DNA of 64,000 nucleotides from Methanosarcina vacuolata Z-761 (GCF_000969905.1 NZ_CP009520.1:4278001-4342000); one strand, 5' to 3'. Numbered from the stretch's first letter, positions 1 through 8,255 are shown. Notes: generated by a model from the sequence alone, not told the origin. Program-made: numbers and translations.

Positions 1-533
1 TTGACAGCTACATAAATATGACCCAGGAAATGCAGACTTATGTTGAGGAGATGGCAACCATGTATACTGAGCGCAATGTAAAGGTCTGCATCAACACAGG
101 AGATGACCTGAAAACCAGCTCTGTTTTCCTCACAGTTACAGGCACTTCAGCTGAAATGGGGGATGACGGCTCGGTAGGGCGCGGAAACCGCTGCAATGGG
201 CTGATCACGCCAAACAGGCCTATGAGTATGGAGGCAACCAGCGGAAAGAACCCGATTAACCACATCGGTAAAATCTACAACCTCCTCTCGACCCAGATGG
301 CCCGTGATATTGTAAAGCAGGTTCCGGAAGTCCAGGACGTTTACATAAGGCTGCTTTCCCAGATCGGAAAACCAATTGACCAGCCACTCGTAGCAAGTGC
401 GCAGATTATCCCCAGAGAAGGCACTTCTTTTGCAAAGGTCAAAGCCGAAGCCGAAGTTGTCATGGATGACTGGCTTTCCAATGTGACAAAGATTACCGAA
501 ATGGTAATTAAAGGAGAATTGAACACTTTCTAA
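1..533 (+). CDS. mat: S-adenosylmethionine synthetase, archaeal type (3' part)
   Basis: C-terminal part of the archaeal methionine adenosyltransferase, which makes S-adenosylmethionine from methionine and ATP. The frame is open to the left edge of the window, so the N-terminal half is missing because the window starts inside the gene, not because it is broken. Family features visible are [17 protein letters not shown], then [20 protein letters not shown], which is the conserved glycine-rich and phosphate-contacting part of the archaeal enzyme, and a C-terminal IGKPIDQP segment. The gene ends in TAA and is followed by about 440 bases without a gene before two tRNAs. The family call is firm; the full length cannot be judged. 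Confidence 0.93.
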   Translation, partial: DSYINMTQEMQTYVEEMATMYTERNVKVCINTGDDLKTSSVFLTVTGTSAEMGDDGSVGRGNRCNGLITPNRPMSMEATSGKNPINHIGKIYNLLSTQMARDIVKQVPEVQDVYIRLLSQIGKPIDQPLVASAQIIPREGTSFAKVKAEAEVVMDDWLSNVTKITEMVIKGELNTF

Positions 534-973
534 ACAAGGAAAACATTATCGAGAAGAACCTTTGGGTTCTTTTCATAATACTTTTATTTGGACTAGTTTT
601 AATTTTAGTGTATAAATTAATAAGAAGTTACTCATTTTTGATGTGAAATCCGGGGATTTAAGATTAAAGCTGGTTATTTTTAGGCATAATAAGTTTATTT
701 TCAGGTCAAATGTGGGCATTTACTGGAAAACAAATTTATTTTTAAGAACTGGAGAGTAACATCGAGTTATGAAAACACTCCAGAGAACTCGTAAGAGAAC
801 TCATGAGAGAACATTTGAGAGTCTAGAGTAAAGTAGGCTATAGAATGAGTTTACATGCTCAAAATATTCATAAAAATGCCCCTATAGCCCATATCTAGCG
901 TAAAACATATATATCATCACCATATATGAGATGGTGCACTCAAGCAGTGCAACAGTGGAACAATAAACATTGT
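534..973. other. intergenic, AT-rich, tRNA promoter at the right end
   Basis: No credible reading frame was found. The sequence is AT-rich with several short direct repeats built on 'gagaact'. A TATA-like element (acatatatatc, 905-915) lies about 60 bases before the tRNA-Tyr gene and is a reasonable promoter for it. Confidence 0.5.
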
Positions 974-1089
974 CCCGCCTTAACTCAGTGGTAGAGTGCG
1001 CGGCTGTAGTTCGGCTCGTGCGGGTAAAATTACCCGTACATTTCCGCGCAGGCACCGCGATGTCCCCGGTTCGAGTCTGGGAGGCGGGA
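974..1089 (+). tRNA. tRNA-Tyr (GTA) with an intron
   Basis: The acceptor stem pairs cccgcct (974-980) with aggcggg (1082-1088), followed by discriminator A1089. The C1-G72 pair with A73 is the identity signature of archaeal tRNA-Tyr. The D arm is actc-agtggta-gagt, the T arm cccgg-ttcgagt-ctggg (1065-1081). The anticodon stem 5' strand cgcgg (999-1003) leads into a loop holding GTA at 1006-1008. The best 3' strand is ccgcg at 1055-1059, leaving a normal five-base variable loop, so about 44 bases after position 37 (roughly 1010-1053) are an intron. The intron contains a strong hairpin (cgggta/tacccg, 1021-1036). A second ccgcg at 1044-1048 makes the exact 3' splice site uncertain. CCA is not encoded. 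Confidence 0.85.
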
Positions 1090-1129
1090 CCTAAACAATT
1101 TCCAGAATCGAAAAGCTTCAACGGGAACA

Positions 1130-1139
1130 TTTATATATT
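1130..1139 (+). promoter_or_regulatory. TATA box for tRNA-Asp
   Basis: The sequence tttatatatt matches the archaeal TATA consensus. It lies 63 bases upstream of the mature 5' end of tRNA-Asp, so the transcript would carry a short 5' leader. Placement is by pattern only. Confidence 0.5.
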
Positions 1140-1201
1140 AAAAAAGCGTTTATGTTTTGCTCGCAACGCGGGTGAAAAACAATAGCAAAAGACACCGAAG
1201 T

Positions 1202-1274
1202 GTCCGGATAGTGTAGAGGCCTATCATGGAGCCCTGTCGAGGCTCCGACTCGGGTTCGAATCCCGGTCCGGGCG
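1202..1274 (+). tRNA. tRNA-Asp (GTC)
   Basis: Full cloverleaf: acceptor gtccgga (1202-1208) with tccgggc (1267-1273), discriminator G1274 as expected for tRNA-Asp. The anticodon stem gagcc/ggctc encloses the loop ctgtcga with anticodon GTC. The T arm is tcggg-ttcgaat-cccgg (1250-1266). CCA is not encoded. It is followed within 20 bases by a strong terminator hairpin and then by an accessory island holding an integrase remnant. No repeat of the tRNA 3' end was seen further on, so use of this tRNA as an integration site is not demonstrated. Confidence 0.97.
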
Positions 1275-1291
1275 TTATTGACTAAATTAAA

Positions 1292-1328
1292 GCTCGATTG
1301 TCACTAATCGAGCGAAAACTTTTTTTTA
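1292..1328 (+). terminator. hairpin plus T-run after tRNA-Asp
   Basis: A perfect 8-bp stem gctcgatt/aatcgagc (1292-1299 with 1306-1313) and a six-base loop are followed by aaaac and a run of eight T. It fits termination of the tRNA transcription unit. Confidence 0.75.
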
Positions 1329-1483
1329 TAGTATTTTATGAGAATTTATTATTAGGCAGTGCTTCCAACACAAATAGAGAAGTTTTTTAAAAAGATTTCA
1401 TATCCACATTAGGAATCTATTAATTCCTGAAAATTTTATTAAACTGTTTATTCTTACTACAATTCTAACAAATTTCTTCTTGC

Positions 1484-2749
1484 GGCAGTGTAGCGAAAGT
1501 TCTGTAAATTATGATTGACTCTGTATCCTTTTTCTTCATCACAAAAAATAGGAAGCAGAGTCAATGGTTAATCTATTCTCATTCATAAAAGATTATCTTG
1601 TCGATCAGGAAGATGGAATTCGCCAGCTAATTACCTGGTTTTAAAACCTTGTCATGGAGGAGGAAGCCCTTCTCCAAGCCGGTGCACAACGTTATGAACG
1701 AACTACTTCACGAAAAACTAGTAGAAACGGCTACAAACCCCGAACTCTCCTTACCAAATATGGAGAACTCGAATTGTTAAAGCCCCAATTCCGTGAATTT
1801 CCCTTTGAAACTCAAGTATTTGAAAAGTACTCCAGGGTTGAAAAGTCCATTTTAGCCGCTGTAGCGGAATCTTACCTTCAAGGTGTTTCCACCCGACGGG
1901 TGGAAAAGGTCATGACTGCTTTAGGAGTAGAGGGAATCTCAGCTTCTTCTGTTTCCAGAATTACTAAAGAACTGGATGAGAAGGTTGAAGAATTTCTTTC
2001 AAAGCCAATAGAACATGAAATTCCTTACCTTTTTGTTGATGCTACATATCTCAAAGTAAGAGACGGGCTTCATTATGAAAACAAAGCTCTTTTTGTAGTT
2101 GCTGGAATAAGAGATGACGGTTTGCGTGAGATTCTTGGAGTAAGATTGGCAGATAGTGAAGCCTCTATATTCTGGCAAGATCTATTCGAAGACCTTAAAG
2201 AAAGAGGATTAAGAGGTGTGAAGTTAGTTGTTTCTGATGGTCATAAAGGAATACAAAAAGCAGTTACAGAATCCTTTATAGGATCAAGCTGGCAGATGTG
2301 TCACGTTCACCTGATAAGACAAGCTCTAAAAAAGGTTCCAAAAAAGAAACAGAAGGAAGTATCAGAGAAAATAAAAGAAGCACTGGTAGACCGTCAGAAG
2401 TTACAGGATTTGATCAGAGAACTGGATAATATGGGATATAAAAGTGCAGCTGACACTCTTGAACATTTTCAGTATGATGTAATGAACTACATGCAGTTTC
2501 CACAGAGTCATTGGAGAAGAATAAGGACAACAAATATGATGGAGAGAACTAACAAGGAAATAAAAAGAAGAAGCAGAGTTGTGGGAGCATTTCCGAATCA
2601 GGAATCAGTATTGAGACTAGTAGTCTCAATACTGATTGATATAAATGAAGACTGGATTACAGGAAACAGGTATATAGTAATGGAGCAGTAATCAAAAAAG
2701 AAGAATCAGGGGTATAGAGTCAAATTTACAGAAGATTAAGCACACTGCC
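1484..2749 (+). mobile_element. IS256-type insertion sequence
   Basis: An element of about 1.27 kb with imperfect terminal inverted repeats. The left end ggcagtgt (1484-1491), then ttctgtaaatt and gactctgtat, reappears inverted at the right as acactgcc (2742-2749), aatttacagaa and tatagagtc. Length, repeat size and the enclosed mutator-type transposase fit the IS256 family. No matching 8-9 bp target duplication is visible. The right end abuts another inverted-repeat element that begins ttcggcaggtcgac. The outer boundary could instead be at ttctgtaaatt (about 1500-2733). Confidence 0.75.
1564..2691 (+). pseudogene. IS256-family (mutator-type) transposase with internal stop
   Basis: Mutator-type DDE transposase. 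Visible motifs are the first catalytic Asp in PYLFVDATYLKVR, the second in LVVSDGHKGI, and WQMCHVHLIR with the family C/D-x2-H arrangement, followed by RIRTTNMMERTNKEIKRRSR around the catalytic Glu. The frame opens at ATG 1564 with MVNLFSFIKDYLVDQEDG, then meets TAA at 1642-1644, and continues in the same frame from ATG 1654. Read through, the protein would be 375 residues, normal for the family; one codon change to a leucine codon would repair it. A shortened product from ATG 1654 (345 residues) would keep the catalytic residues but lack about 30 N-terminal residues. The element is probably immobile unless helped in trans. Confidence 0.85.
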
Positions 2750-3018
2750 TTCGGCAGGTCGACATTTCATTTTTTATAATTTTATTGATGTCGATTTGGA
2801 AATAATTATCCCTTGTCGTATGTAGTTATTAGGTTTACATATGATCCAAACATAATCTTTCATGCTAAACTTTGATAGAAAAAGGATTCAGTGTTTATAT
2901 ATATCGTTGGAGTTGAGCCACACGTTAACCAGCTTTAACTCTGCTAGATAATTATCAAATGTTGAAAAACAATATCAAGAAAAATATTCAAATTCTTTAT
3001 GTCGACCTGCCGAAAGTA
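2749..3018. repeat. inverted-repeat element, about 270 bp
   Basis: The sequence ccttcggcaggtcgacat near 2750-2766 is the inverse of atgtcgacctgccgaaag (2999-3016), with one mismatch. The enclosed 230 bases are AT-rich without a gene. This looks like a small non-autonomous element or the two ends of a decayed one. Its left end touches the right end of the IS256 element and its right end runs into the integrase remnant. Confidence 0.55.
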
Positions 3019-3179
3019 GGTTGAAGGCAGGGATTCCAGAGATTGAGATTTACTCTCGTCAGGGACATGCTCACATTACAAGTCTTAGGCATTATCAGAG
3101 CTTGTCTTTTACTGATTACGAAATGAGATATATAGAAAAGAGACTCATTGAATGGGGAATTCTTAAAAGGAGAATTTGA
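3000..3179 (+). pseudogene. tyrosine recombinase (integrase), C-terminal remnant
   Basis: A frame of about 58 residues, without a start codon, reads SRLKAGIPEIEIYSRQGH, then AHITSLRHYQSL, SFTDYEMRYIEKRLIEW and a TGA. The pattern LKAGI-x-x-I-x-x-x-x-GH followed about 10 residues later by Y matches the end of the catalytic domain of XerC/D-like archaeal integrases, with the GH of the His box and the nucleophilic Tyr. Everything upstream, including the catalytic Arg box, is missing or replaced by the inverted-repeat element. The call is inference from this short motif; no search was possible. Confidence 0.55.
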
Positions 3180-3215
3180 GTGAATGTTGCCCCATAACAT
3201 TAGCCCTAAGTCGGG

Positions 3216-3303
3216 TACTGTAAAGTCTTGGGGAGCTATGAATATCTCTCAATTAGCATTGAACCTATGAAATATCATCTTCCTAAGACTTTACAGTGCC
3301 TGT
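3216..3303. repeat. 88-bp hairpin element
   Basis: The ends ggtactgtaaagtcttgggg (from 3216) and ctaagactttacagtgcc (to 3303) are inverted copies with only a few mismatches over about 22 bp, enclosing some 45 bases. The form is that of a miniature inverted-repeat element. No target duplication was recognised. Confidence 0.6.
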
Positions 3304-3393
3304 TTTGTGAGGAACTTTAAAATACGAACATTCTATAGTAAAACCAGTGCTTAGTAATAAAACGAATTCACAGAAGATTATACACTACTTTAA

Positions 3394-3642
3394 TATATAA
3401 CAGAACAAAACAAACACCAGGGACAACTAAAGCTTAATGGAAAGAAATCAATTCCTAAACCACTGTGTCCAAAGCATAGTGAATATCTGAAAAGAATCTA
3501 TAAAAGAGAGAGAATAAACAGTAAGTGGCGATATTCCCCGTATGGATGGGCTTGCCCTTCGTCATCCTGCGATTACATAATAAAAGATTTTGTGGTGCTA
3601 AAAGAAGAAACCGAATCCACGAACGAGCTAGAAAACTATTGA
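3394..3642 (+). pseudogene. gene fragment with Cys/His clusters, no start codon
   Basis: An open frame without ATG, GTG or TTG near its beginning encodes about 82 residues. It contains KPLCPKHSEYLKRI and, 30 residues later, YGWACPSSSCDYIIKDF, i.e. C-x2-H and C-x4-C pairs that could bind one zinc. It ends at TGA 3640-3642, 25 bases before the next gene. I do not recognise the family. It may be the tail of a larger gene lost when the flanking elements moved, or may start from an unusual codon. Confidence 0.3.
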
Positions 3643-3667
3643 ATTACGGAAAAGGAGGAATAAAAGC

Positions 3668-3913
3668 ATGACTGAAATGACAATAATTGAAGCACTTGAA
3701 AAACTCGCAGAGCTCAACAACTACGAAGAAATTTTAGTAAAAATCAAAGATGATGAACCTACTTTAATTGATTTAGAAATTGATGATATCCGAAAGTTCG
3801 CGGATGATCCGGACCAAACTTTTAATTTGATAGTCACAGAGTACACGATACGAGAGCTAGATGAAAACGGAAATGAAAAGTTAGGAGAACCTCTGTATAG
3901 AGTGGTTAAATAA
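3668..3913 (+). CDS. small acidic hypothetical protein, 81 aa
   Basis: A strong Shine-Dalgarno (aaaggaggaa, 3650-3659) precedes the ATG. The protein is acidic, predicted helical at the N terminus (IIEALEKLAELNNYEEIL), and ends in a beta-type segment (LIVTEYTIRELDENG). No family is recognised. It is followed after 27 bases by the DUF4258/YgiT pair on the same strand, so the three may be co-transcribed and this protein may belong to the same module. There is no signal peptide or membrane segment. Confidence 0.6.
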   Translation: MTEMTIIEALEKLAELNNYEEILVKIKDDEPTLIDLEIDDIRKFADDPDQTFNLIVTEYTIRELDENGNEKLGEPLYRVVK

Positions 3914-3940
3914 TCTATTCTTTTTTCAAAACTTAAGTAT

Positions 3941-4165
3941 TTGTTCAAAACTGATAACATAAAAGAGGTTATAGATTATGGCCAAATAATTGAGGATTAT
4001 CCAGAAGACGAACCATGTCCGTCAGCTTTGTTTTTTGCATATTCTGAGGGTAGACCCTGTCATGTTGTGGTAGCAGAATGTGAGGATCATGCAAGAATTA
4101 TTACAGTATATATCCCGGAAAATAATAAATGGATAGACTACATATTTAGGAGAGATCAAAGATGA
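3941..4165 (+). CDS. DUF4258-like putative toxin, 74 aa
   Basis: The protein has the layout of DUF4258 proteins: an N-terminal helix (DNIKEVIDYGQIIEDYPED), PCPSALFFAYSEGRPCHVVV and a C-terminal strand ITVYIPENNKWIDYIFRR. DUF4258 proteins are small, related in fold to RelE/BrnT-type toxins, and often sit next to an antitoxin. The start is TTG at 3941; no ATG or GTG lies between the upstream in-frame stop and this codon. The stop overlaps the start of the next gene by four bases (ATGA), so the two are translationally coupled. Toxin activity is inferred from family and context. Confidence 0.65.
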   Translation: MFKTDNIKEVIDYGQIIEDYPEDEPCPSALFFAYSEGRPCHVVVAECEDHARIITVYIPENNKWIDYIFRRDQR

Positions 4166-4416
4166 AACCTGACAGGTGCAGTTTTTGTAAAGGTAGACTT
4201 GTTGAAGGTAAGACAGAATTTGTGGCAAAAATCGGAGAGCAGATCATTGCCATTAAAGATGTTTCTGCCTACATATGTGAAAACTGCGGAGAAGCATATT
4301 ATACCCCAGAAGTTTCAAGGAAAATAGATATTATTATGAAGAAATTTTATGAGTCCAAATTGCTCTTGCATCCAGTGGCTGCCGGAGAACTAAGTTTCGA
4401 TGAAATTTTAGCGTGA
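4162..4416 (+). CDS. YgiT-type zinc finger protein, putative antitoxin
   Basis: 84 residues with two CxxC pairs, CSFCKGRL near the N terminus and ICENCGEAYYTPEVSRKI in the middle. This is the YgiT-type (MqsA N-terminal-like) zinc finger. The usual C-terminal HTH is absent; the tail ends SFDEILA. Partners of DUF4258 proteins are often exactly this type, and the four-base overlap with the upstream gene supports a two-gene toxin-antitoxin-like operon. Whether it represses its own promoter cannot be told, since no DNA-binding domain is visible. Confidence 0.75.
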   Translation: MKPDRCSFCKGRLVEGKTEFVAKIGEQIIAIKDVSAYICENCGEAYYTPEVSRKIDIIMKKFYESKLLLHPVAAGELSFDEILA

Positions 4417-5248
4417 TTTGTATATTTACACGCTATCAGCTCATGAAATTTAATTATTTATCTTTGTATGTTGAAGGTAAACCTTCTTTTCGTTTATATT
4501 CAATACATAGGTTATAATAAAAGCTATGTATTTTTACGATTTTTAAGCTCAAATTTATTCAAAAATTGAAGCTAAACCGTGCAAAATGCAACATGTTTTA
4601 CAATAAAACCTGTGCATAATGGGTAAAATCAAAGTTTACAGAAATTATTGTACACTAGCCTTTTAAACTCATTACTTTTGAGTAAAAGTAAAAACTTTTC
4701 TAAATACGTTTGAACTCATCACTTCCGAATCCATTCCATACTTTCTTCATATAATCTGTAGTATTCATCGTCTGTGAGGGTTTCGACTTCCTTGCCTCAT
4801 CCATTCCATACTTTCTTCATATAATCTGTGGTATTCGTTGCTTTTGGGACTTCCGCCTTTATTCAAGCATATTCGGATAACGCTAAACACAACCCGAAAT
4901 GTTACCTCACATAAAAAAAGAAAGAAAATTAAGTTTCCAAAGTAAAGTATATCTTCTATCATTTTCTTAATACTTCCTCTTTTTTCACATACTCTGTACC
5001 CTTACCAGCAAACTGGATAAATAAAAAAGATATAGGCATTCCACATCTAATATTAGAGTTTATTAGGGTCACCTTGATTCTTACGAGCTCTCTTTTGCCT
5101 TAACAGGTATATTAAACTTATCTGAGTTTATATAAATTCTCATATTATACGAGCAGTATTTAAAGTAAACGTAGCATATAAAAAAATAGAACTAGTGATT
5201 ACTGCGAAAAAATGTAGAGTTGGAAAGGTAGAGCTGGAAGAATGAAAG
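4417..5248. other. intergenic with a decayed gene fragment
   Basis: No intact gene. The left 300 bases are AT-rich without clear signals. 4722-4962 hold a broken minus-strand gene built from a 70-bp duplication (listed separately). The region to 5248 has only AT-rich promoter-like sequence before the next gene. Confidence 0.4.
4722..4962 (-). pseudogene. remnant of a small repeat protein
   Basis: Two copies of about 38 bp (4729-4766 and 4799-4836, period 70, one or two differences) encode on the minus strand the peptide EYYRLYEESMEWI and a near copy, EYHRLYEESMEWM. The copies are in different frames, so a frameshift separates them. The last copy ends EWIRK and a stop. This looks like the C-terminal end of a small protein with a duplicated helix, now broken. 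The family is not recognised. Confidence 0.4.
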
Positions 5249-5881
5249 ATGGAAATTGAAGCTGTCAAGTCTGACGATCCTCAGGAAGAGCTGGATATCA
5301 TACAGGAAAAGTTAGAAGGCACCAGAGAAAAAATGGAGCTTGAAACCCTCGATTTTATTGAAGCTACCAAAAAATTCACCTCCGAATGGATTCAAAGAGA
5401 AATTGAAATAGCTGCCCACTCTCCAGAAAATGCAGCTTTTCCTGAGAACTTAAGACTTCATAACAAAAAACCCGGGGAATCAAACTTAGACCTGAAGGGG
5501 CTGTCCCTCAAAATTTCAGATATTGTAGAAACTCATCTTAACCACGGCGATTACTGGATCCATAGAAACGCACTGTTTCAGCCTGATATTTCCAGAGACT
5601 ACATGGAATTTAAAAAGGAAAAAATTAGAAAGGAACTGAACTCAAGCGTTCGAAGAATTCTTGGCTGCGCTACCGAGCTTTTCTGGAAAATCGAAAAAGG
5701 AGAAACTGAGAATAAAGCCTGGGTAAACGAGCTGGGGAGAAGAAAATATGTGTGTTTTCTCAGGTTTTCGGATGAAATGACAGCCTCTCTTAATCGTTAT
5801 TTTGGGATGCTTGAGGAGCTTTTTGTTCTGAAATATGAAATTAAAGAAGAAATCTTACGGATGGAAGGAAAAAAGCCCTGA
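5249..5881 (+). CDS. hypothetical protein, 210 aa, helical
   Basis: A charged, mostly helical cytoplasmic protein. Residues 10-55 (DPQEELDIIQEKLEGTREK onward) look like a coiled coil. A middle segment is LKGLSLKISDIVETHLNHGD-YWIHRN, and the C-terminal third is helical (SDEMTASLNRYFGMLEELF). There is no signal peptide, membrane span or recognised catalytic motif. The start ATG follows 'ggaagaatgaaag'. It ends 38 bases before the Xaa-Pro peptidase gene on the same strand and may share its transcript. The family is unknown to me. Confidence 0.7.
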   Translation: MEIEAVKSDDPQEELDIIQEKLEGTREKMELETLDFIEATKKFTSEWIQREIEIAAHSPENAAFPENLRLHNKKPGESNLDLKGLSLKISDIVETHLNHGDYWIHRNALFQPDISRDYMEFKKEKIRKELNSSVRRILGCATELFWKIEKGETENKAWVNELGRRKYVCFLRFSDEMTASLNRYFGMLEELFVLKYEIKEEILRMEGKKP

Positions 5882-5919
5882 CAATAAGACCTTTATGCAC
5901 AAAGCTAGAATTACCCTTC

Positions 5920-7089
5920 ATGACCGAACCAGAGTTCAGTATAAAGAAGGCCCTTGAAGAGGCAGGCACCGATGCCTATCTTATGACAGGGAATCTTCAC
6001 AATTCAGATATTTATTACGTAACCCGCTTCCTGGCTTCCGACGATTTTGCATATCTGCAAACCGACGAAGAAAAAGAGATACTTTTTATTTCGGATATGG
6101 AAAAAGGGAGAGCTGAGATCGAGTCAAGGGTTTCAACAATAAAAACATTGCAGGATCTTGGTTATAGAGAGAAGATGAAGGAGAAAAAAGATCCATCTAT
6201 TGCCTATGCAGCCTGCATATCCGAGCTGCTTGCGAGAGAAGGAATTAAGAAAGTCGCAGTGCCATACGATTTCCCGGTATTTGAATCAAATTACCTTAAA
6301 GAAGCGGGATTTTCCGTAGTCCCAATAAAAAGCCCGTTTCGAAAAATCAGGAGTTTGAAGAGGCCGGAAGAACTTGAAGCCATAAAGTATGCCCAGATGG
6401 CCGGAGAAAAGGCTATGGAAGCCGCGATAGCCTTGATATCAGAAGCAGAAGAAAGGGACGGCCTTCTCTATTACTCAGGGGAAGTACTGACAGGAGCTAA
6501 AGTGCTTTCGGTTATAGATCATACCCTTCTGGACTATGGATGCGAGGCAGAAGAAACTATTGTTTCATGTGGCAAGGATACAGCAAATCCCCATGGAACG
6601 ACTGACGGCCCTCTGAGGGCAAACGCCCCAATTATCCTGGACATTTTCCCGAGAAGCAAGAAAAAACGATATTTTGCGGACATGACGCGCACAGTCCTGC
6701 ATGGAAAAGCTTCGGAAGAGCTCAAAAAGATGTATGAAACTGTACTTGCAGCCCAGAAAAAAGGCTTTGAAATGGTTAAGCCAGGAGTAAAGGCATCTGA
6801 TGTGCATAATGCTGTCTGCGATTTCTTCGAAGCGCAAGGTTATGACACATACCGAAGTGGTGCAAAGGTAGGTTTTATCCACTCAACAGGACATGGGGTA
6901 GGGCTCGACATACATGAACTCCCAGGAGTCGGAGAAAATGGGGTTTTACTTGAGGTAGGCAATGTGATCACTCTCGAGCCTGGTCTGTACTACCCTGAAA
7001 TCGGGGGAATACGAATTGAGGATATGGTCCTGGTCACCGAAAATGGATGTCAGAACTTTACAGGGCTGGAAAAGAGATTTGTAGTATAA
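5920..7089 (+). CDS. Xaa-Pro peptidase, M24 family
   Basis: 389 residues with the two-domain layout of prolidase/aminopeptidase P proteins: an N-terminal creatinase-like domain (1-145) and a C-terminal pita-bread metallopeptidase domain. Expected dinuclear metal ligands are visible: Asp in PIILDIFPRS, Asp in YFADMTRTV, His in HSTGHGVGLDIHE, Glu in ITLEPGLYYP and Glu in GGIRIEDMV. It cleaves X-Pro bonds in peptides in the cytoplasm. It lies upstream of, and on the same strand as, a second M24 enzyme, methionine aminopeptidase, 275 bases away. Exact substrate class (dipeptidase versus aminopeptidase) is not settled by sequence. Confidence 0.88.
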   Translation: MTEPEFSIKKALEEAGTDAYLMTGNLHNSDIYYVTRFLASDDFAYLQTDEEKEILFISDMEKGRAEIESRVSTIKTLQDLGYREKMKEKKDPSIAYAACISELLAREGIKKVAVPYDFPVFESNYLKEAGFSVVPIKSPFRKIRSLKRPEELEAIKYAQMAGEKAMEAAIALISEAEERDGLLYYSGEVLTGAKVLSVIDHTLLDYGCEAEETIVSCGKDTANPHGTTDGPLRANAPIILDIFPRSKKKRYFADMTRTVLHGKASEELKKMYETVLAAQKKGFEMVKPGVKASDVHNAVCDFFEAQGYDTYRSGAKVGFIHSTGHGVGLDIHELPGVGENGVLLEVGNVITLEPGLYYPEIGGIRIEDMVLVTENGCQNFTGLEKRFVV

Positions 7090-7364
7090 AAGAATTACAA
7101 TTGAAAGGATTTGTTATATTTATATTTAAATGACAATATTTAATTTGCTCAAATCGAAGATAGTCTGTTAAAAGAAAAGATTATCCACAATACACTCAGG
7201 AAAACTGTTAAAGTTTCAGTACTTTCAGATAAAATTGCAATAAGACTTTAATAATTCAAGTATGTTTCAGTAAAATTACAATTTATCAATAATTCTAATA
7301 AGATTTCAACAAGATTTCAATAAAACTCCAATAAATTACAATAACAATATTCACAAGGGGTAAT

Positions 7365-8255
7365 ATGACCGATAATGTGCACAATAAGCAAGATATCCTT
7401 GAGAAATATAGGGAAGCAGGCAGGATTCTGAAAATTGTCAGGGCCGAAGCCGTGGAAATGGTCAAGGTAGGAAACACTCTGCTGCAAGTTGCAGATTTTG
7501 TGGAAAACCGGACTATAGAGCTAGGAGGTAAGCCTGCATTCCCATGCAATATTTCAAGAAACCAGGAGGCTGCACATGCAACCCCTAAGATAGGCGATAC
7601 TGACGTTTTTGGGAAGGATATGGTTAAACTGGACCTCGGGGTCCACGTAGACGGATATATTGCAGACTCGGCTGTAACTGTTGACTTATCAGGAAATTCC
7701 GACATTACGAAAGCCGCAGAGGAGGCTCTTGCCGCAGCCATTGACCTTGCAAAGCCAGGAATTTCTACCGGGGAATTAGGAGCTGCAATCGAGAACAGCA
7801 TTCGCGGTTACGGACTGAACCCGATAATGAACCTGACAGGTCACGGGCTTTCCCAGTACGAAGCCCACGATGATCCTGCAGTCCCCAACCGACATGTGGA
7901 AGGGGGAGTGATTCTAAAAGAAGGAGACGTGCTCGCTATCGAGCCTTTTGCAACGGACGGAGGCGGTGCTGTCCATGACGGAAACTGGGCCGAGATATAC
8001 AGCCTTATAAGGAAAAAGCCTGTCCGTTTGCCTGCAGTCCGGAATGTCCTGAAACAGGTTGAAGAATACAGGGAATTGCCTTTTGCAAAGCGCTGGCTTG
8101 AATCCGATAAACTGGATTTCGTATTACTCCAGCTCGAAAAGACAGGAATTATTCACTCTTATCCTGTACTTCTCGAAAGTTCAGGAGGGCTTGTAGCCCA
8201 GGCAGAACACACTATAATAATAACCCAGGACGGCTGCGAGGTTACAACAAAGTAA
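7365..8255 (+). CDS. map: methionine aminopeptidase, type II
   Basis: 296 residues. Removes the initiator methionine from nascent proteins. Metal ligands in order: Asp in KLDLGVHVDGYIADSA, Asp in the same segment, His in NLTGHGLSQYEAH, Glu in LAIEPFAT and Glu near the C terminus in QAEHTIIIT. An insert of about 60 residues between the last two ligands (from GAVHDGNWAEIYSL to SSGGL) is typical of the type II archaeal/eukaryotic form. The ATG follows caaggggtaat. Preceding DNA contains several 'aataaaattacaat'-like repeats. The family call is firm. Confidence 0.95.
   Translation: MTDNVHNKQDILEKYREAGRILKIVRAEAVEMVKVGNTLLQVADFVENRTIELGGKPAFPCNISRNQEAAHATPKIGDTDVFGKDMVKLDLGVHVDGYIADSAVTVDLSGNSDITKAAEEALAAAIDLAKPGISTGELGAAIENSIRGYGLNPIMNLTGHGLSQYEAHDDPAVPNRHVEGGVILKEGDVLAIEPFATDGGGAVHDGNWAEIYSLIRKKPVRLPAVRNVLKQVEEYRELPFAKRWLESDKLDFVLLQLEKTGIIHSYPVLLESSGGLVAQAEHTIIITQDGCEVTTK

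Noticed and set aside
1202-4430. Integrated element bounded by a duplicated tRNA-Asp 3' end
   Set aside because: An integrase remnant follows the tRNA, but no copy of the tRNA 3' end was found downstream, so no attachment sites can be named.
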